Shown: positions 34,478 to 43,750 of the stretch, in pieces
How the letters are laid out: every line of letters begins with the position of its first letter
How positions within the stretch are numbered: position 1 is the first letter of the stretch
Assembly (NCBI RefSeq): GCF_031432215.1
Contig: NZ_JAVKGN010000001.1
Location: 1,293,421 to 1,357,420, forward strand
DNA from: Halodesulfurarchaeum sp. HSR-GB
GTDB lineage: Archaea; Halobacteriota; Halobacteria; Halobacteriales; Halobacteriaceae
Direction of reading: 5' to 3'
Length of the DNA stretch: 64,000 bases
The notes under the pieces: model-generated
Seen by the model: the letters and a program-made list of their open reading frames with translations, nothing else
Databases searched by the model: none
Told to the model about the DNA's origin: nothing
Made by a program: the position numbers and the translations under genes

Positions 34478-36592
34478 TCATCCGAGCGTTTCGAGGGTCG
34501 ACCGGAATTCCGTAATCTGTGCAGTGTCGTAGTCGACCGTCTCGTCTTCGTCAGCGACGGTCACCGAGAGTCCACCCGCCGTGGTTGTCGTGCCGAGTGA
34601 CTGGACAGCCATTCGATCCCCGACAGTTTCCGTCAGGCCTTCGCGGTCGGTCGTCTCGACGACTACTCGACCCGGGGCCTCCGAGAAGAGCGCGGCGGCA
34701 CTCGGCACGGTCGCGTCGACGCCACCATCTTCGTGAATCATCTCGGCGAGGGTCACGGCCAGGCCGCCGTCGCTCACGTCGTGGACGGCGGTGGTGCTCT
34801 CCAGGCTTGCAGCCTCGATGATCGTCTCGATCACTTCACTCGGGTTCTCGGGCAGTTCGGGGAACCGATCCGCGCCACCGAGTTGGGCCAGTAGTTCGGC
34901 CCCACCCAGTTGCTCCGTGAACTCACCGAGCAGCACCAATTCTCCCTCGCCCTCGACCGCGAGCGTCGGTGCGTCGAAATCCGGGGTGGTGCCGATCATG
35001 GCCAGCGTGGGCGTCGGCGGAATCGGGCCGACGTTGGAATCGTTGTAAAGCGAGACGTTTCCGCCGACCACGGGCACATCGAGATCGCTGCAGCCGTCGG
35101 CCAGGCCGTCGACGATCGCCGCAAATTCGCCGTAGACGTCCGGTTTCTCGGGGTTCCCCGCGTTCACGCAGTCGACGGTCGCGAGCGGGCTTGCGCCCTT
35201 GGCCGCGAGGTTCGTGGCGTTCTCCAGGGCCGTCGCGTACGCGCCCTCGTAGGGTGCGGTGTCCGTCCAGGTCGGTTCGGTGCCCGAGGTGATCGCGAGG
35301 CCGGTCTCGGCCTCGCGAATGGCCAGAATCCCCGCGTCATCGCCCGGCCGCATGGCCGTCCGCGCGCCGACCTCGTGATCGTACTGGCGGTAGACCCACT
35401 CGTCGCTCGCGGCGTTCGGACTGGCGAGGATCGTCTCCATGGCCTCGCGCAGGTCGATATCCGGCAGATCCGGTTCGGGCTGTTCGGGGTCGATCGTCGG
35501 CAGGTCGTTCATCGGGGCCCCGTCAGCCACGAAAATCGCCGGCACGTCGACGACGGTCTCGCCGTCGAAGTGACAGACATAGCGGCCGGTGTCGGTGGTC
35601 TCACCGATGACCGAAATCCCCAGATCGAAGCGCTCGGCGATCGCCTCGACCCGCGAGACGTGCTCCGGGCGCACCTCGTAGACCATCCGCTCCTGGGATT
35701 CGGCGAGCAGAATCTCCGTCGCGTTCATTCCCGTCTCGCGGAGGTGGACGTTCCCGAGGTCGATGTCGGCCCCCAGGTCGCCCTTCGCGACCAGTTCGGA
35801 GGAGGCCCCGCCCAGGCCCGCCGCACCCAGGTCGCGGGCCGATTCGATCAGGCCCTCGTCGATCAGGACCTCGTTGGCCTCGATGAGCAACTTCTCGGTG
35901 TAGGGGTCCCCGACCTGAACTGCCGGTCGGTCCTCCGTCTCGGCGTCCTCGCCGAGGTCCTCGCTCGCGAAACTCGCCCCGCCGAGGCCGTCACGACCGG
36001 TCGCGTTGCCGACCAGGACGAGTTTGTTCCCCGGGGCACTCGCTTCGGCGGTCACGAGTCGCTGTTCGTCGACCAGTCCCACACAGGCGACGTTCACCAG
36101 CGGGTTCCCTTCGTAGCCGGGGTGGAATCGGGTGCTCCCGGCGATCGTCGGGACCCCGATCGAGTTGCCGTAGTCGCCGATTCCCTCGACGATCCCTTCG
36201 AGGAGATAGCGCGGGTGTTCGTCGGCGAAGTCCCCCACATAGAGGGAGTCCGCGAGGCCGATGGGGTAGGCTCCCATCGAGATGATGTCCCGGACGATCC
36301 CGCCGACCCCCGTCGCGGCCCCGTCGTAGGGGTCGACGTAGGAGGGGTGGTTGTGGCTCTCGATCCCGAAGGCCACGTAGGTGTCATCATCGAGGCTGAC
36401 GACGGCGGCGTCGTCGCCGGGGCCGACGACGACCTGCTCGCCTTCGCTCTCGAAGGCACCCAGTAGCGGTCGGGAGGAGCGATACGCACAGTGCTCGCTC
36501 CAGAGGTTCTCGAACAGCGCGGCCTCCGGTCTCGTGGGCTCCCGGTCGAGGGTCTCGGTGACCCGTTCGCGGTCCGGTTCGGCCAGAGTCAT
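34478..36592 (-). CDS. purL: Phosphoribosylformylglycinamidine synthase subunit PurL
   Basis: The large ATP-dependent subunit of FGAM synthase (small-type, works with PurS and PurQ). The 704-residue protein has '[13 protein letters not shown]', '[31 protein letters not shown]' and '[14 protein letters not shown]', the AIR synthase-like signatures of the two halves. Length is normal for archaeal PurL. On the minus strand CCATTTAGTC is a TATA-like element about 28 nt upstream. Confidence 0.95.
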   Translation of the reverse strand: MTLAEPDRERVTETLDREPTRPEAALFENLWSEHCAYRSSRPLLGAFESEGEQVVVGPGDDAAVVSLDDDTYVAFGIESHNHPSYVDPYDGAATGVGGIVRDIISMGAYPIGLADSLYVGDFADEHPRYLLEGIVEGIGDYGNSIGVPTIAGSTRFHPGYEGNPLVNVACVGLVDEQRLVTAEASAPGNKLVLVGNATGRDGLGGASFASEDLGEDAETEDRPAVQVGDPYTEKLLIEANEVLIDEGLIESARDLGAAGLGGASSELVAKGDLGADIDLGNVHLRETGMNATEILLAESQERMVYEVRPEHVSRVEAIAERFDLGISVIGETTDTGRYVCHFDGETVVDVPAIFVADGAPMNDLPTIDPEQPEPDLPDIDLREAMETILASPNAASDEWVYRQYDHEVGARTAMRPGDDAGILAIREAETGLAITSGTEPTWTDTAPYEGAYATALENATNLAAKGASPLATVDCVNAGNPEKPDVYGEFAAIVDGLADGCSDLDVPVVGGNVSLYNDSNVGPIPPTPTLAMIGTTPDFDAPTLAVEGEGELVLLGEFTEQLGGAELLAQLGGADRFPELPENPSEVIETIIEAASLESTTAVHDVSDGGLAVTLAEMIHEDGGVDATVPSAAALFSEAPGRVVVETTDREGLTETVGDRMAVQSLGTTTTAGGLSVTVADEDETVDYDTAQITEFRSTLETLG

Positions 36593-36615
36593 TCATCTCA
36601 TTGATCATTCCCGGC

Positions 36616-36625
36616 GACTAAATGG
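36616..36625 (-). promoter_or_regulatory. TATA-like element of purL
   Basis: CCATTTAGTC on the minus strand is centred about 28 nt before the ATG at 36592. Confidence 0.5.
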
Positions 36626-36696
36626 TTTGTTATGTGCACGATGGTGGATTACGCGAGATCGGTTGGTTTTTGCAGGGCGGTATCGAAGCCGATTGC

Positions 36697-37380
36697 GTGC
36701 TCACCGTCGAGCTCCACACCCACTCGGCCCGTTCGTACGACGGTCGGGACCCCGTCGAGATGCTCCTGGAGCAGGCTGCAGCCGTCGGGCTCGACGCCAT
36801 CGCGGTGACCGATCACGACGCGTTCGACGCCAGCCAGCGGGCGGTCGAACTCGCCCCGGAGTTCGATCTCATCGGAATTCCGGGGATGGAGGTCACCTCC
36901 GCGGCCGGTCACGTTCTCGCGCTCGGCATCGATCGCAAGATTCCGAAGGGGCTGCCCTTTTCGGAGACCCTCGACGCGATTCACGAGGCCGGCGGCATTG
37001 CAGTCGTCCCCCACCCGTTCCAGAAGTCCCGGAGCGGGGTCGCCCCGAATATCTCTCGGGCCGCATTGGCTTCGGCTGACGCCATCGAGGTGTACAACTC
37101 GCGGCTCCTCACGGGCCGGGCCAATCGCAAGGCACGGGCCTTCGCCGAAAAACACGGGGTGCCACAGACCGCCGGGTCGGACGCCCACATCGCGGAGATG
37201 GTGGGGCAGGCGATCACCGCGGTCGACGCCAAAAGCCACACGGCCGATGGAATCGTCGACGCGATTCGCGAGGGGAAAACGACGGTCGAGGGCCATCGTA
37301 CCCCCTGGCACATCAGCTTCCGGCAGGCCGCTGGTGGGGCCAAACGCCGCGTGAAAAACCGGCTCGCGAGTTTCTTCTGA
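36697..37380 (+). CDS. PHP-domain phosphoesterase
   Basis: A 227-residue PHP protein. Metal ligands are in 'ELHTHSARSYDG' (H-x-H), 'AVTDHDAF', 'PHPF' and 'GSDAHIAEM' (D-x-H). Members hydrolyse phosphate esters such as histidinol phosphate or nucleoside 3',5'-bisphosphates. The start GTG at 36697 is preferred because GGTTTTTG lies about 28 nt upstream; a longer upstream frame would run through that element. Confidence 0.85.
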   Translation: MLTVELHTHSARSYDGRDPVEMLLEQAAAVGLDAIAVTDHDAFDASQRAVELAPEFDLIGIPGMEVTSAAGHVLALGIDRKIPKGLPFSETLDAIHEAGGIAVVPHPFQKSRSGVAPNISRAALASADAIEVYNSRLLTGRANRKARAFAEKHGVPQTAGSDAHIAEMVGQAITAVDAKSHTADGIVDAIREGKTTVEGHRTPWHISFRQAAGGAKRRVKNRLASFF

Positions 37381-37390
37381 CCGGATCGAA

Positions 37391-37400
37391 ACCCTTACCG
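37391..37400 (+). promoter_or_regulatory. TATA-like element of gatCA
   Basis: ACCCTTACCG is centred about 29 nt before the gatC ATG at 37425. Confidence 0.4.
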
Positions 37401-37424
37401 AACGACCACCCGTTCGGATCGACA

Positions 37425-37703
37425 ATGACAGACGAGCCGGTCGAGGCGGCCGACGTACGGCGCGTCGCGGACCTCGCCCGTGTCGAACTAGACGAGTCCG
37501 CAGTCGAGGCGTTCACCGCCGAGTTCCAGGACATTCTGGGCTACTTTGACGCCCTGGAGGAGGTCCCGGCGGTCGAGTCCGAACCCGACCTCGTCAACGT
37601 GATGCGGGCCGACGAGGTTCGGCCCTCCCTCTCACAGGCAGACGCGCTTCGAAACGCCAGCGAGTCCGAGGACGGTCGATTCAAGGGGCCGCGGGTCTCA
37701 TGA
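37425..37703 (+). CDS. gatC: Aspartyl/glutamyl-tRNA amidotransferase subunit C
   Basis: A 92-residue subunit that wraps around GatA and steadies the GatCAB complex. 'VRRVADLARVELDES' and 'EFQDILGYFDALEEV' are the family's helices, ending in 'DGRFKGPRVS'. The stop overlaps the gatA start as ATGA. Confidence 0.92.
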   Translation: MTDEPVEAADVRRVADLARVELDESAVEAFTAEFQDILGYFDALEEVPAVESEPDLVNVMRADEVRPSLSQADALRNASESEDGRFKGPRVS

Positions 37704-38968
37704 GCCTGAACGCCTTCATCACGCGCACGGAAATCGAGGGCGAGGCCGCGGGGCCACTCGCGGACACGACGGTAGCCGTGAAGGACAACCTCAGCACCGA
37801 GGGTGTCCGGACGACCTGTGGCTCGGAGATGCTCGAAGACTATGTCCCGCCCTACGACGCGACCGTCGTCAGCCGGCTGAAGGCGGCCGGCGCGACCATC
37901 GTCGGCAAGACGAACATGGACGAGTTCGGGATGGGGACGACCACGGAGACCTCGGCCTTCGGGCCGACCCGAAACCCGGTCGACGAGGACCACGTTCCAG
38001 GAGGCTCCTCCGGCGGGAGTGCTGCCGCCGTCAAAAACGGGGATGCCGACGTGGCGCTCGGAACGGACACGGGTGGGTCGATCCGGTGTCCCGCTGCCTT
38101 CACCGGGACGGTCGGCATCAAGCCGACCTACGGGCTCGTCTCCCGGTACGGTCTGGTCGCCTACGCCAACAGTCTGGAACAGGTCGGCCCGATCGCGCCC
38201 ACGGTTCGCGAGGCGGCCGAACTCCTCTCGGTCATCGCCGGGCCCGACGAACACGACGGAACGACTCGCGAGGCGGGCGCCGATGTCGACTACGCCGCCG
38301 TCGCGGATGGCGACGTCGAAGGCCTCACGATCGGGATTCCTACGGAACTGGTCGAAGGGAGCGAACCGGGCGTGCGCGAGCGCTTCGAGGCAGGTCTGGA
38401 GACACTCCGCGAGCAGGGCGCCCGAACGGTCGAGGTCGATCTTCCCTCCGTCGAGTACGCCGTCGCGGCCTACTATGTCATCGCGATGTCCGAGGCCTCC
38501 TCGAACCTGGCTCGCTTCGACGGCGTTCGTTATGGCGTCTCGGGCGGCTTCGAGGGCGACTGGAACGAGGCGTTCGCGAAGAGCCGCTCGGCGGGCTTCG
38601 GCGAGGAAGTCATTCGCCGCATCCTGTTGGGGACCTTCGCGCTCTCGGAGGGCTATCACGACAAGTACTACAAGCAGGCCCAGGAGGCTCGCTCGTGGGT
38701 CAAACAGGACTTCGATGCGGCCTTCGAGGAAGCTGACGTGCTGGCGACCCCGACGATGCCCGTCCTGCCGCCGAAACTGGGTGAAAGCCTCGACGATCCG
38801 CTGCAGATGTATCGCATCGACGCGAACACCGTCCCGGTGAATCTCGCGAACCTGCCGGCCATCTCGGTCCCGGTCGGCGAGCATGACGGGTTGCCCGTCG
38901 GCTTTCAGCTGATCGGGCCGGCCTTCGGCGAAGAACAGATCATCCAGGCCGGAAGCGCACTCGAGTAG
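37700..38968 (+). CDS. gatA: Aspartyl/glutamyl-tRNA amidotransferase subunit A
   Basis: Amidase subunit that frees ammonia from glutamine for tRNA-dependent Asn (or Gln) synthesis. The 422-residue protein has the catalytic Ser-cisSer-Lys triad: Lys in 'VAVKDNLS', the cis-Ser in 'GGSSGGSAAAV' and the nucleophile Ser in 'GTDTGGSIRCPA'. It is shorter than typical bacterial GatA but normal for haloarchaea. GatB is elsewhere. The TAG abuts the next gene's stop as TAGCTA. Confidence 0.94.
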   Translation: MSLNAFITRTEIEGEAAGPLADTTVAVKDNLSTEGVRTTCGSEMLEDYVPPYDATVVSRLKAAGATIVGKTNMDEFGMGTTTETSAFGPTRNPVDEDHVPGGSSGGSAAAVKNGDADVALGTDTGGSIRCPAAFTGTVGIKPTYGLVSRYGLVAYANSLEQVGPIAPTVREAAELLSVIAGPDEHDGTTREAGADVDYAAVADGDVEGLTIGIPTELVEGSEPGVRERFEAGLETLREQGARTVEVDLPSVEYAVAAYYVIAMSEASSNLARFDGVRYGVSGGFEGDWNEAFAKSRSAGFGEEVIRRILLGTFALSEGYHDKYYKQAQEARSWVKQDFDAAFEEADVLATPTMPVLPPKLGESLDDPLQMYRIDANTVPVNLANLPAISVPVGEHDGLPVGFQLIGPAFGEEQIIQAGSALE

Positions 38969-39325
38969 CTACTCCTCGTAAACGAGGTTCATGATCCACT
39001 GGGAGAACCGGTCGGACTCGGGATCGATGTTCTCCTCGCCGACGAAGGGCGAGAGCATGTCCCCGGCCATCAAGAGTGAGAAGTCGAGGTCTTCTTCCCG
39101 GATCACTGGTTTCAGCAGGTAGGTCTGGTTGCCCCCGTGGACGGTTCGTTCCCGCTCGATCAACCCGGTCTCCTCCAGGGCCGTCGCCAGGCGACTCCCC
39201 TTGCGTGAGGAGACATCGAGTTCCTTCCAGAATTCGGATTGGTGGATCGACCCTCGTTCTCTGACGAGTTCGAGGCCGGCCCGTTCGTCCGCCGAGAGTT
39301 CGGCCTCGATGGATTCCCCGCTCAT
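38969..39325 (-). CDS. Helix-turn-helix transcriptional regulator
   Basis: A 118-residue protein with a winged helix at ~14-70 ('AGLELVRERGSIHQSEFWKELDVSSRKGSRLATALEETGLIERER') and a C-terminal helical region ('LLMAGDMLSPFVGEENIDPESDRFSQWIMNLVYEE') known from a haloarchaeal regulator family. CTTTAAAC, 28 nt upstream and directly past the menE stop, is a strong TATA match. The targets are unknown. Confidence 0.82.
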   Translation of the reverse strand: MSGESIEAELSADERAGLELVRERGSIHQSEFWKELDVSSRKGSRLATALEETGLIERERTVHGGNQTYLLKPVIREEDLDFSLLMAGDMLSPFVGEENIDPESDRFSQWIMNLVYEE

Positions 39326-39348
39326 TAGTTTACACTTCCGGCGAAACC

Positions 39349-39357
39349 GTTTAAAGG
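39349..39357 (-). promoter_or_regulatory. TATA-like element of the HTH regulator gene
   Basis: CCTTTAAAC on the minus strand is centred 28 nt before the ATG at 39325, in the 33-bp gap after menE. Confidence 0.55.
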
Positions 39358-39358
39358 T

Positions 39359-40849
39359 TCATTCTTGACTGCCGGGAGTGTGCGCCTCGAACGCCCCTTC
39401 GAGTGCCGTCCGATCGACGGTGCCAGAGGCCGTCCGGGGCAGTGAATCGAGTGCGATAACCCGTTTTGGAAGCGCGTACTCCGGGATTTGCCCCCGGAGT
39501 ATGTCTCGGACCGCCTCAGTTTCGATCGCTGTCGCTCCCGCTTCGAAGACCACTGCTGCAGCCACGCGCTCGCCCCACTCCGCGTCGGGAATGCCGAGGA
39601 CGGCAACCGCTTCGACGGGGAGTGTCTCCCGGATCGCGGCCTCGACGGTGCGCGGCGAGACGTTCTCCCCGCCGGTGACGATCAGATCGTCGATTCGCCC
39701 CGTCACAGTGAGCCAGCCGGCCGGCGAGAGACGGCCACGGTCTCCCGTTCGGAACGCCCGTCGTGGCCGGCTTCGCTCGCTTGCAAGGGTTCCGGGGCTC
39801 ACGATGGCTCCGGAAACGGCGATTTCGCCCACCTGGCCTGGATCCAGCGGCGCGCCGTCGGGCCCCAGAATCGAAACGCTCGCTGCACGGACTGGGCGAC
39901 CCACGGTCTCTGGGTCCTGGCGGAGTTCAGCGGGGGTCGCCGTGGCGATTCCGGAGGCCGTTTCGGTCATGCCGTAGGACGCGAAAATCGGCACGTCGGC
40001 TTCGAGCGCCTGCTTCACGAGAGACGGGGGCGTCTCGGCCCCGCCCACGAGGGCAAATTCGAGGGTTTCGGGAACCCCAGGACCGTCCAGCAGTCGGCGG
40101 AGCATCGTCGGAACCAGGGAGACACCGGTTACCTCGTATGCCGCCATGGTCGCCGCCGTGGCTTCGGTATCGAATCCCTGACGCAGGACGGTCGTGGCCC
40201 CGAGCATCGCGGTTCTGATGGGAATCGAGAGCCCGCCGGCGTGGTAGATCGGCAGATCGAGCAGCCAGCGATCGGCGGCCGTGACGCCCAGTCGCGAGAC
40301 CGTCGAGGCGGCACTCGCTCCCAGATTCCGGCCCGTGAGCCGAACGCCAGTCGGTCGGCCGGTCGTCCCGGAGGTGAACAGGACGACTCGTGTCCGATCG
40401 AGGCGCTGTGATCCCGCCTCGGGAGTTCGCTCGTCGGACTGCCGAGTCGTGGAGTCTTCCCTTGGCACGGACTCGATCCGAATCCGGTCGGTCCCGTCCG
40501 AAGCCACCGCTTCGGCCGTCCTCTCCGTCTCACTCCCGCAAATGCAGGCCTCGATTGCAGCCCGGTCACATCGGGAGCGCAGATTCTGGGGCGGTTCGTC
40601 GGCATCGAGTGGGACCAGCGTCCCGCCGGCCCGGAAGACCCCCCAGATTGCCGCGATCGCAGCGGGGTCGCGCCCCAGGAGCAGCGCGACCCGATCGCCC
40701 GGTTCGATGTTTCTGTCGACGAGCGCGCTCGAAATCGAGTCGGCCCAGCGGTCGAGTTCGGCGTAGGTCAATCGATTCTCACTGGCGGCGTCGATGAGGG
40801 CGACTCGATCAGGGGTCTCTCTGGCCCATCGCCGGAGGTACTCATCCAT
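39359..40849 (-). CDS. menE: o-Succinylbenzoate-CoA ligase (MenE-type adenylating enzyme)
   Basis: Activates o-succinylbenzoate to the CoA thioester. The 496-residue ANL-superfamily protein has the P-loop motif 'FTSGTTGRPTGV' (~158-169), 'ASYGMTETASG' and 'FRTGDRGRLSPAGWLTVTGR'. Two normally conserved lysines are threonine: Thr167 in the P-loop and Thr477 in 'TASGTVDR', the A10 position that catalyses adenylation. ATG 40849 overlaps the menC stop by 8 nt; a start at 40873 is possible. It is last in the men operon. Confidence 0.85.
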   Translation of the reverse strand: MDEYLRRWARETPDRVALIDAASENRLTYAELDRWADSISSALVDRNIEPGDRVALLLGRDPAAIAAIWGVFRAGGTLVPLDADEPPQNLRSRCDRAAIEACICGSETERTAEAVASDGTDRIRIESVPREDSTTRQSDERTPEAGSQRLDRTRVVLFTSGTTGRPTGVRLTGRNLGASAASTVSRLGVTAADRWLLDLPIYHAGGLSIPIRTAMLGATTVLRQGFDTEATAATMAAYEVTGVSLVPTMLRRLLDGPGVPETLEFALVGGAETPPSLVKQALEADVPIFASYGMTETASGIATATPAELRQDPETVGRPVRAASVSILGPDGAPLDPGQVGEIAVSGAIVSPGTLASERSRPRRAFRTGDRGRLSPAGWLTVTGRIDDLIVTGGENVSPRTVEAAIRETLPVEAVAVLGIPDAEWGERVAAAVVFEAGATAIETEAVRDILRGQIPEYALPKRVIALDSLPRTASGTVDRTALEGAFEAHTPGSQE

Positions 40850-41894
40850 CGACTCCCACCTCCCCGATCCCAAGGCCGGGGCCGGATGGGGGGATCACGA
40901 CGCCGCCCTCGACCGGGGCTGGATCCGCAGCGAGGTCAGTCACCAGTCGATCGGCCGTGGCGAGCCCGGCTGCCTCCGTCGTATCAAGTGCCGCGGCCAG
41001 GTGGACGGCCGCCGTGCGACCCACGACGCTCTCGAAGATCGAGGTGCAGATCGGGGTCCGGCCCTGGCGAGCGACCCGCTTCCCGACACCGGCGGCGACG
41101 TCGACCCCGCCGAGGGCCATCGGTTTCAGGACGTACCAGTCGGCGACGTCCGCGGCCAGGAGGTCCTGCACGGGGAACTGTGCGAGACTTTCGTCGACGG
41201 CGATTGGGGTCCCCAGTCCGCGCAAGTCTGTGTGGGCCAAGGTCTGTTCTACGGGGAGGGGCTGCTCGACCGCGGCCAGATCCAGGGCAGCGGCGTCCCG
41301 GAGAAACGCGGCCGCCGTCTCGGGTGACCAGGCCCCGTTCGCGTCGACGCGCACTGAAACCGTCGAGCCGACCCGCTCGCGAACGGCCCGGAGGCGTTCG
41401 AGGTCCCGATCGACGGCTCCCCGACCGACTTTCACCTTCACGGCCTGGAACCCCCTGTTTCGGGCGTCAGCGACCGACTGGGCGGTCTCGCTGGGGGAGC
41501 CATCACCGACCGTCGCGTTGACCGGGACCGGCGTTCGGGCTGTTCCGCCGAGCTGTTCGAACAGTGGTTCCTCCTGGGTTCGCCCCCGCCAGTCCAGCAT
41601 CGCGAGCGAGACGGCGTGACGAGCGGCCGGATATTCCAGGCGGCCGTTGTGCCGGCTGGAGACGACTCTGAACGCCGCTGGCCAGCCCTGCTGGTCGTAG
41701 GCGTCTGCCGCACGCTCCAGTGCTGCTCGACTCTCCTCGTAGGGCTCCGTGAACGGCGGGAGCGGAGCTGCGTCGCCGATCCCACCCGGCCCCTCCTCGG
41801 CCCGGAAGAGCAGCCCTCGTCTGGTTTCCATCGTCTCGCGGGCCGTCCGGAGCGGCGGGTCGAGTGCCAGTTCGTAGGGCTGGACGCGGCTCAT
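40842..41894 (-). CDS. menC: o-Succinylbenzoate synthase
   Basis: Dehydrates SHCHC to o-succinylbenzoate (enolase superfamily). The 350-residue protein has the Lys-x-Lys motif in 'FQAVKVKVGRG', metal ligands in 'SVRVDANGAW', 'AVEQPL' and 'PIAVDES', and Lys in 'YVLKPMALGG'. It overlaps menA (four bases) and menE. The place in the men operon removes doubt about the specificity within this broad superfamily. Confidence 0.9.
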   Translation of the reverse strand: MSRVQPYELALDPPLRTARETMETRRGLLFRAEEGPGGIGDAAPLPPFTEPYEESRAALERAADAYDQQGWPAAFRVVSSRHNGRLEYPAARHAVSLAMLDWRGRTQEEPLFEQLGGTARTPVPVNATVGDGSPSETAQSVADARNRGFQAVKVKVGRGAVDRDLERLRAVRERVGSTVSVRVDANGAWSPETAAAFLRDAAALDLAAVEQPLPVEQTLAHTDLRGLGTPIAVDESLAQFPVQDLLAADVADWYVLKPMALGGVDVAAGVGKRVARQGRTPICTSIFESVVGRTAAVHLAAALDTTEAAGLATADRLVTDLAADPAPVEGGVVIPPSGPGLGIGEVGVDG

Positions 41895-42826
41895 AGCCCC
41901 AGTCCGACCCCGAAGAGAACCCCGAAGGCCGCGACCAGCTTGCCGGTTCGTTCGAGGGCCGGATTGAGCGTCTCGGTGTCACGGCCGGCATAGAGCTGTC
42001 GCGTGGCCGAGATTGCCAGTGGGAGACTCAGGACGGGCAACAACACGACGGCTCCCGCACCCCGAGCGAAAAACCAGAGCGGAACCGCGTAGGCGAGGGC
42101 CGTGAGCAAGACGTACTCGACCCGACTCCAGCGATACCCGAGGTAAACGGCCAGGGTGTGCTTGCCCGCCGCCCGGTCGTCATCGATGTCCCGTATGTTG
42201 TTGACCACGAGGATGTTCGTGATCAGCCCGCCCATCGAGAGACTCGCCACGATGGCTGCGAGCGGGAGTGTCTCCGGGTGAACCGTCACCGGAATGGTCT
42301 CCAGCAGGACGGCACTCGCCTGGACGTAGTACGTCCCGGTAACCGCGATCACGCCGAAAAAGAGGAAGGCAAAGATGTCCCCGAGTGCGTGGGAGGCGAT
42401 GGGGTACGGGCCACCGGAGTAGGCAACGCCGCTGGCGATGCTGGCCAGCCCGATCACGACGATCGGAAGCCCCCCGATCGACACGAGATAGATCCCCAGG
42501 AGGAAGGCAAGCCCATAGCAGAGCACGGCCGCCCCGAAGACGCGGCGAGCGGGGATCAACCCCGACTGCGAGACCCGGACGTACCCGGCCGACTCATCCG
42601 AATCAACCCCCTTCGCGTAGTCGAAGTAGTCGTTGGCGAAATCCGTCCCCGTCTGGATGAGCAGCGCGCCAAGCAGGGCCGCGACCGCCGGGAGCGCCGC
42701 AAACACTCCCTGATGAACGGCTAATCCGGTCCCGACGATCACGGGCGCTGCGCCGGCCGGTTTCACGTGTGGCCGGGCGGCGATCACCCAGGCCTCGCGG
42801 CGAGAGATGTCGGCTGTGTCCGCCAT
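41891..42826 (-). CDS. menA: 1,4-Dihydroxy-2-naphthoate polyprenyltransferase
   Basis: Membrane UbiA-family enzyme that joins DHNA to the isoprenoid tail. The 311-residue protein has about 8-9 helices and the two aspartate-rich motifs, 'NDYFDYAKGVDSD' (~64-76) and 'NNIRDIDDDRAAGK' (~207-220), that bind the Mg-diphosphate. Start ATG shares one base with the menB stop. Confidence 0.92.
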   Translation of the reverse strand: MADTADISRREAWVIAARPHVKPAGAAPVIVGTGLAVHQGVFAALPAVAALLGALLIQTGTDFANDYFDYAKGVDSDESAGYVRVSQSGLIPARRVFGAAVLCYGLAFLLGIYLVSIGGLPIVVIGLASIASGVAYSGGPYPIASHALGDIFAFLFFGVIAVTGTYYVQASAVLLETIPVTVHPETLPLAAIVASLSMGGLITNILVVNNIRDIDDDRAAGKHTLAVYLGYRWSRVEYVLLTALAYAVPLWFFARGAGAVVLLPVLSLPLAISATRQLYAGRDTETLNPALERTGKLVAAFGVLFGVGLGL

Positions 42827-43707
42827 CAGTAGTGCCAGGGGAACTCCTCGAACTCCGGCTCGCGATCCTCCAGGAACGCGTCCCGGCCCTCCCGGGCCTC
42901 ATCTGTCATGTAGGCGAGTCGCGTCGCCTCGCCGGCGAACACCTGCTGGCCGATCAGCCCGTCGTCGACGCCGTTGAAGGCGTACTTGAGCATCCGGATC
43001 GCGGTCGGACTCTTCTTCGTGATCGTCTCGGCCATCTCGATGGCCCGGTCCTCCAACTGTTCGTGTGGGACGACCTCGTTGACCATGCCCATCGCCTTCG
43101 CCTCGGCCGCGTCGTAGGTCTTCCCGAGGAAGAAGATCTCGCGGGCTCGCTTCTGGCCGATCTGGCGAGCGAGGTAGGCCGAGCCGAATCCCCCGTCGAA
43201 GCTGGCGACGTCCGGATCGGTCTGTTTGAACGTGGCCTGCTCCTCGCTCGCGATGGTGAGATCACAGACCGCATGGAGACTGTGCCCGCCCCCGACCGCC
43301 CAACCCGGGACCACGGCGATGACCGGTTTCGGGAGGTGGCGGATCTGCCGTTGCACTTCGAGGATGTGGAGCCGTCCGGTCGAACCGCCCTCGTCCGCGC
43401 CGTATTCGTAGCCGGAGTCCGAGCGGACGGCCTGATCGCCACCCGAGGAGAACGCCCAGCCGCCGTCATTGGGGGATGGGCCGTTCCCCGTCAGGAGTAC
43501 TGCCCCGACGTCGGTCTGCCGTTTCGCGTGTTCCAGGGCCGTCGAGAGTTCGTCGACAGTCCGGGGGCGAAAGGCGTTGCGGACCTCGGGTCGGTCGAAG
43601 GCGATCCTGACTGCGCCGACCTCGGTCCCGCGGTGATACGTGATGTCCGAGAACTCGAACTCCCGGACCGGCGTCCACCGGTCGGGGTCAAAGAGCGTCG
43701 AGACCAT
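42826..43707 (-). CDS. menB: 1,4-Dihydroxy-2-naphthoyl-CoA synthase
   Basis: Crotonase-fold enzyme that closes the second ring of the naphthoquinone. The 293-residue protein has 'AVRIAFDRPEVRNAFRP', 'AFSSGGDQAVRSDSGY', 'AVVPGWAVGGGHSLHAVCDLTIAS' and 'QTDPDVASFDGGFGSAYLAR'. ATG 43707 is chosen over an upstream in-frame ATG at 43734; a TATA-like element lies between menD and this start, so menB may also have its own promoter. Confidence 0.94.
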   Translation of the reverse strand: MVSTLFDPDRWTPVREFEFSDITYHRGTEVGAVRIAFDRPEVRNAFRPRTVDELSTALEHAKRQTDVGAVLLTGNGPSPNDGGWAFSSGGDQAVRSDSGYEYGADEGGSTGRLHILEVQRQIRHLPKPVIAVVPGWAVGGGHSLHAVCDLTIASEEQATFKQTDPDVASFDGGFGSAYLARQIGQKRAREIFFLGKTYDAAEAKAMGMVNEVVPHEQLEDRAIEMAETITKKSPTAIRMLKYAFNGVDDGLIGQQVFAGEATRLAYMTDEAREGRDAFLEDREPEFEEFPWHY

Positions 43708-43730
43708 TACCGAAATCCAACGGGCCGGTC

Positions 43731-43745
43731 CCAAAAAGTTTCGCT
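43731..43745 (-). promoter_or_regulatory. Possible internal promoter before menB
   Basis: The minus strand reads GCGAAACTTTTTGGG, centred about 29 nt before the menB ATG at 43707 and inside the only real gap (43 bp) of the men operon. Confidence 0.4.
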
Positions 43746-43750
43746 GTTCC

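Noticed and set aside
34910-36466. 518-codon plus-strand frame opposite purL
   Set aside because: purL has all its signatures on the minus strand; this is an antisense artefact.
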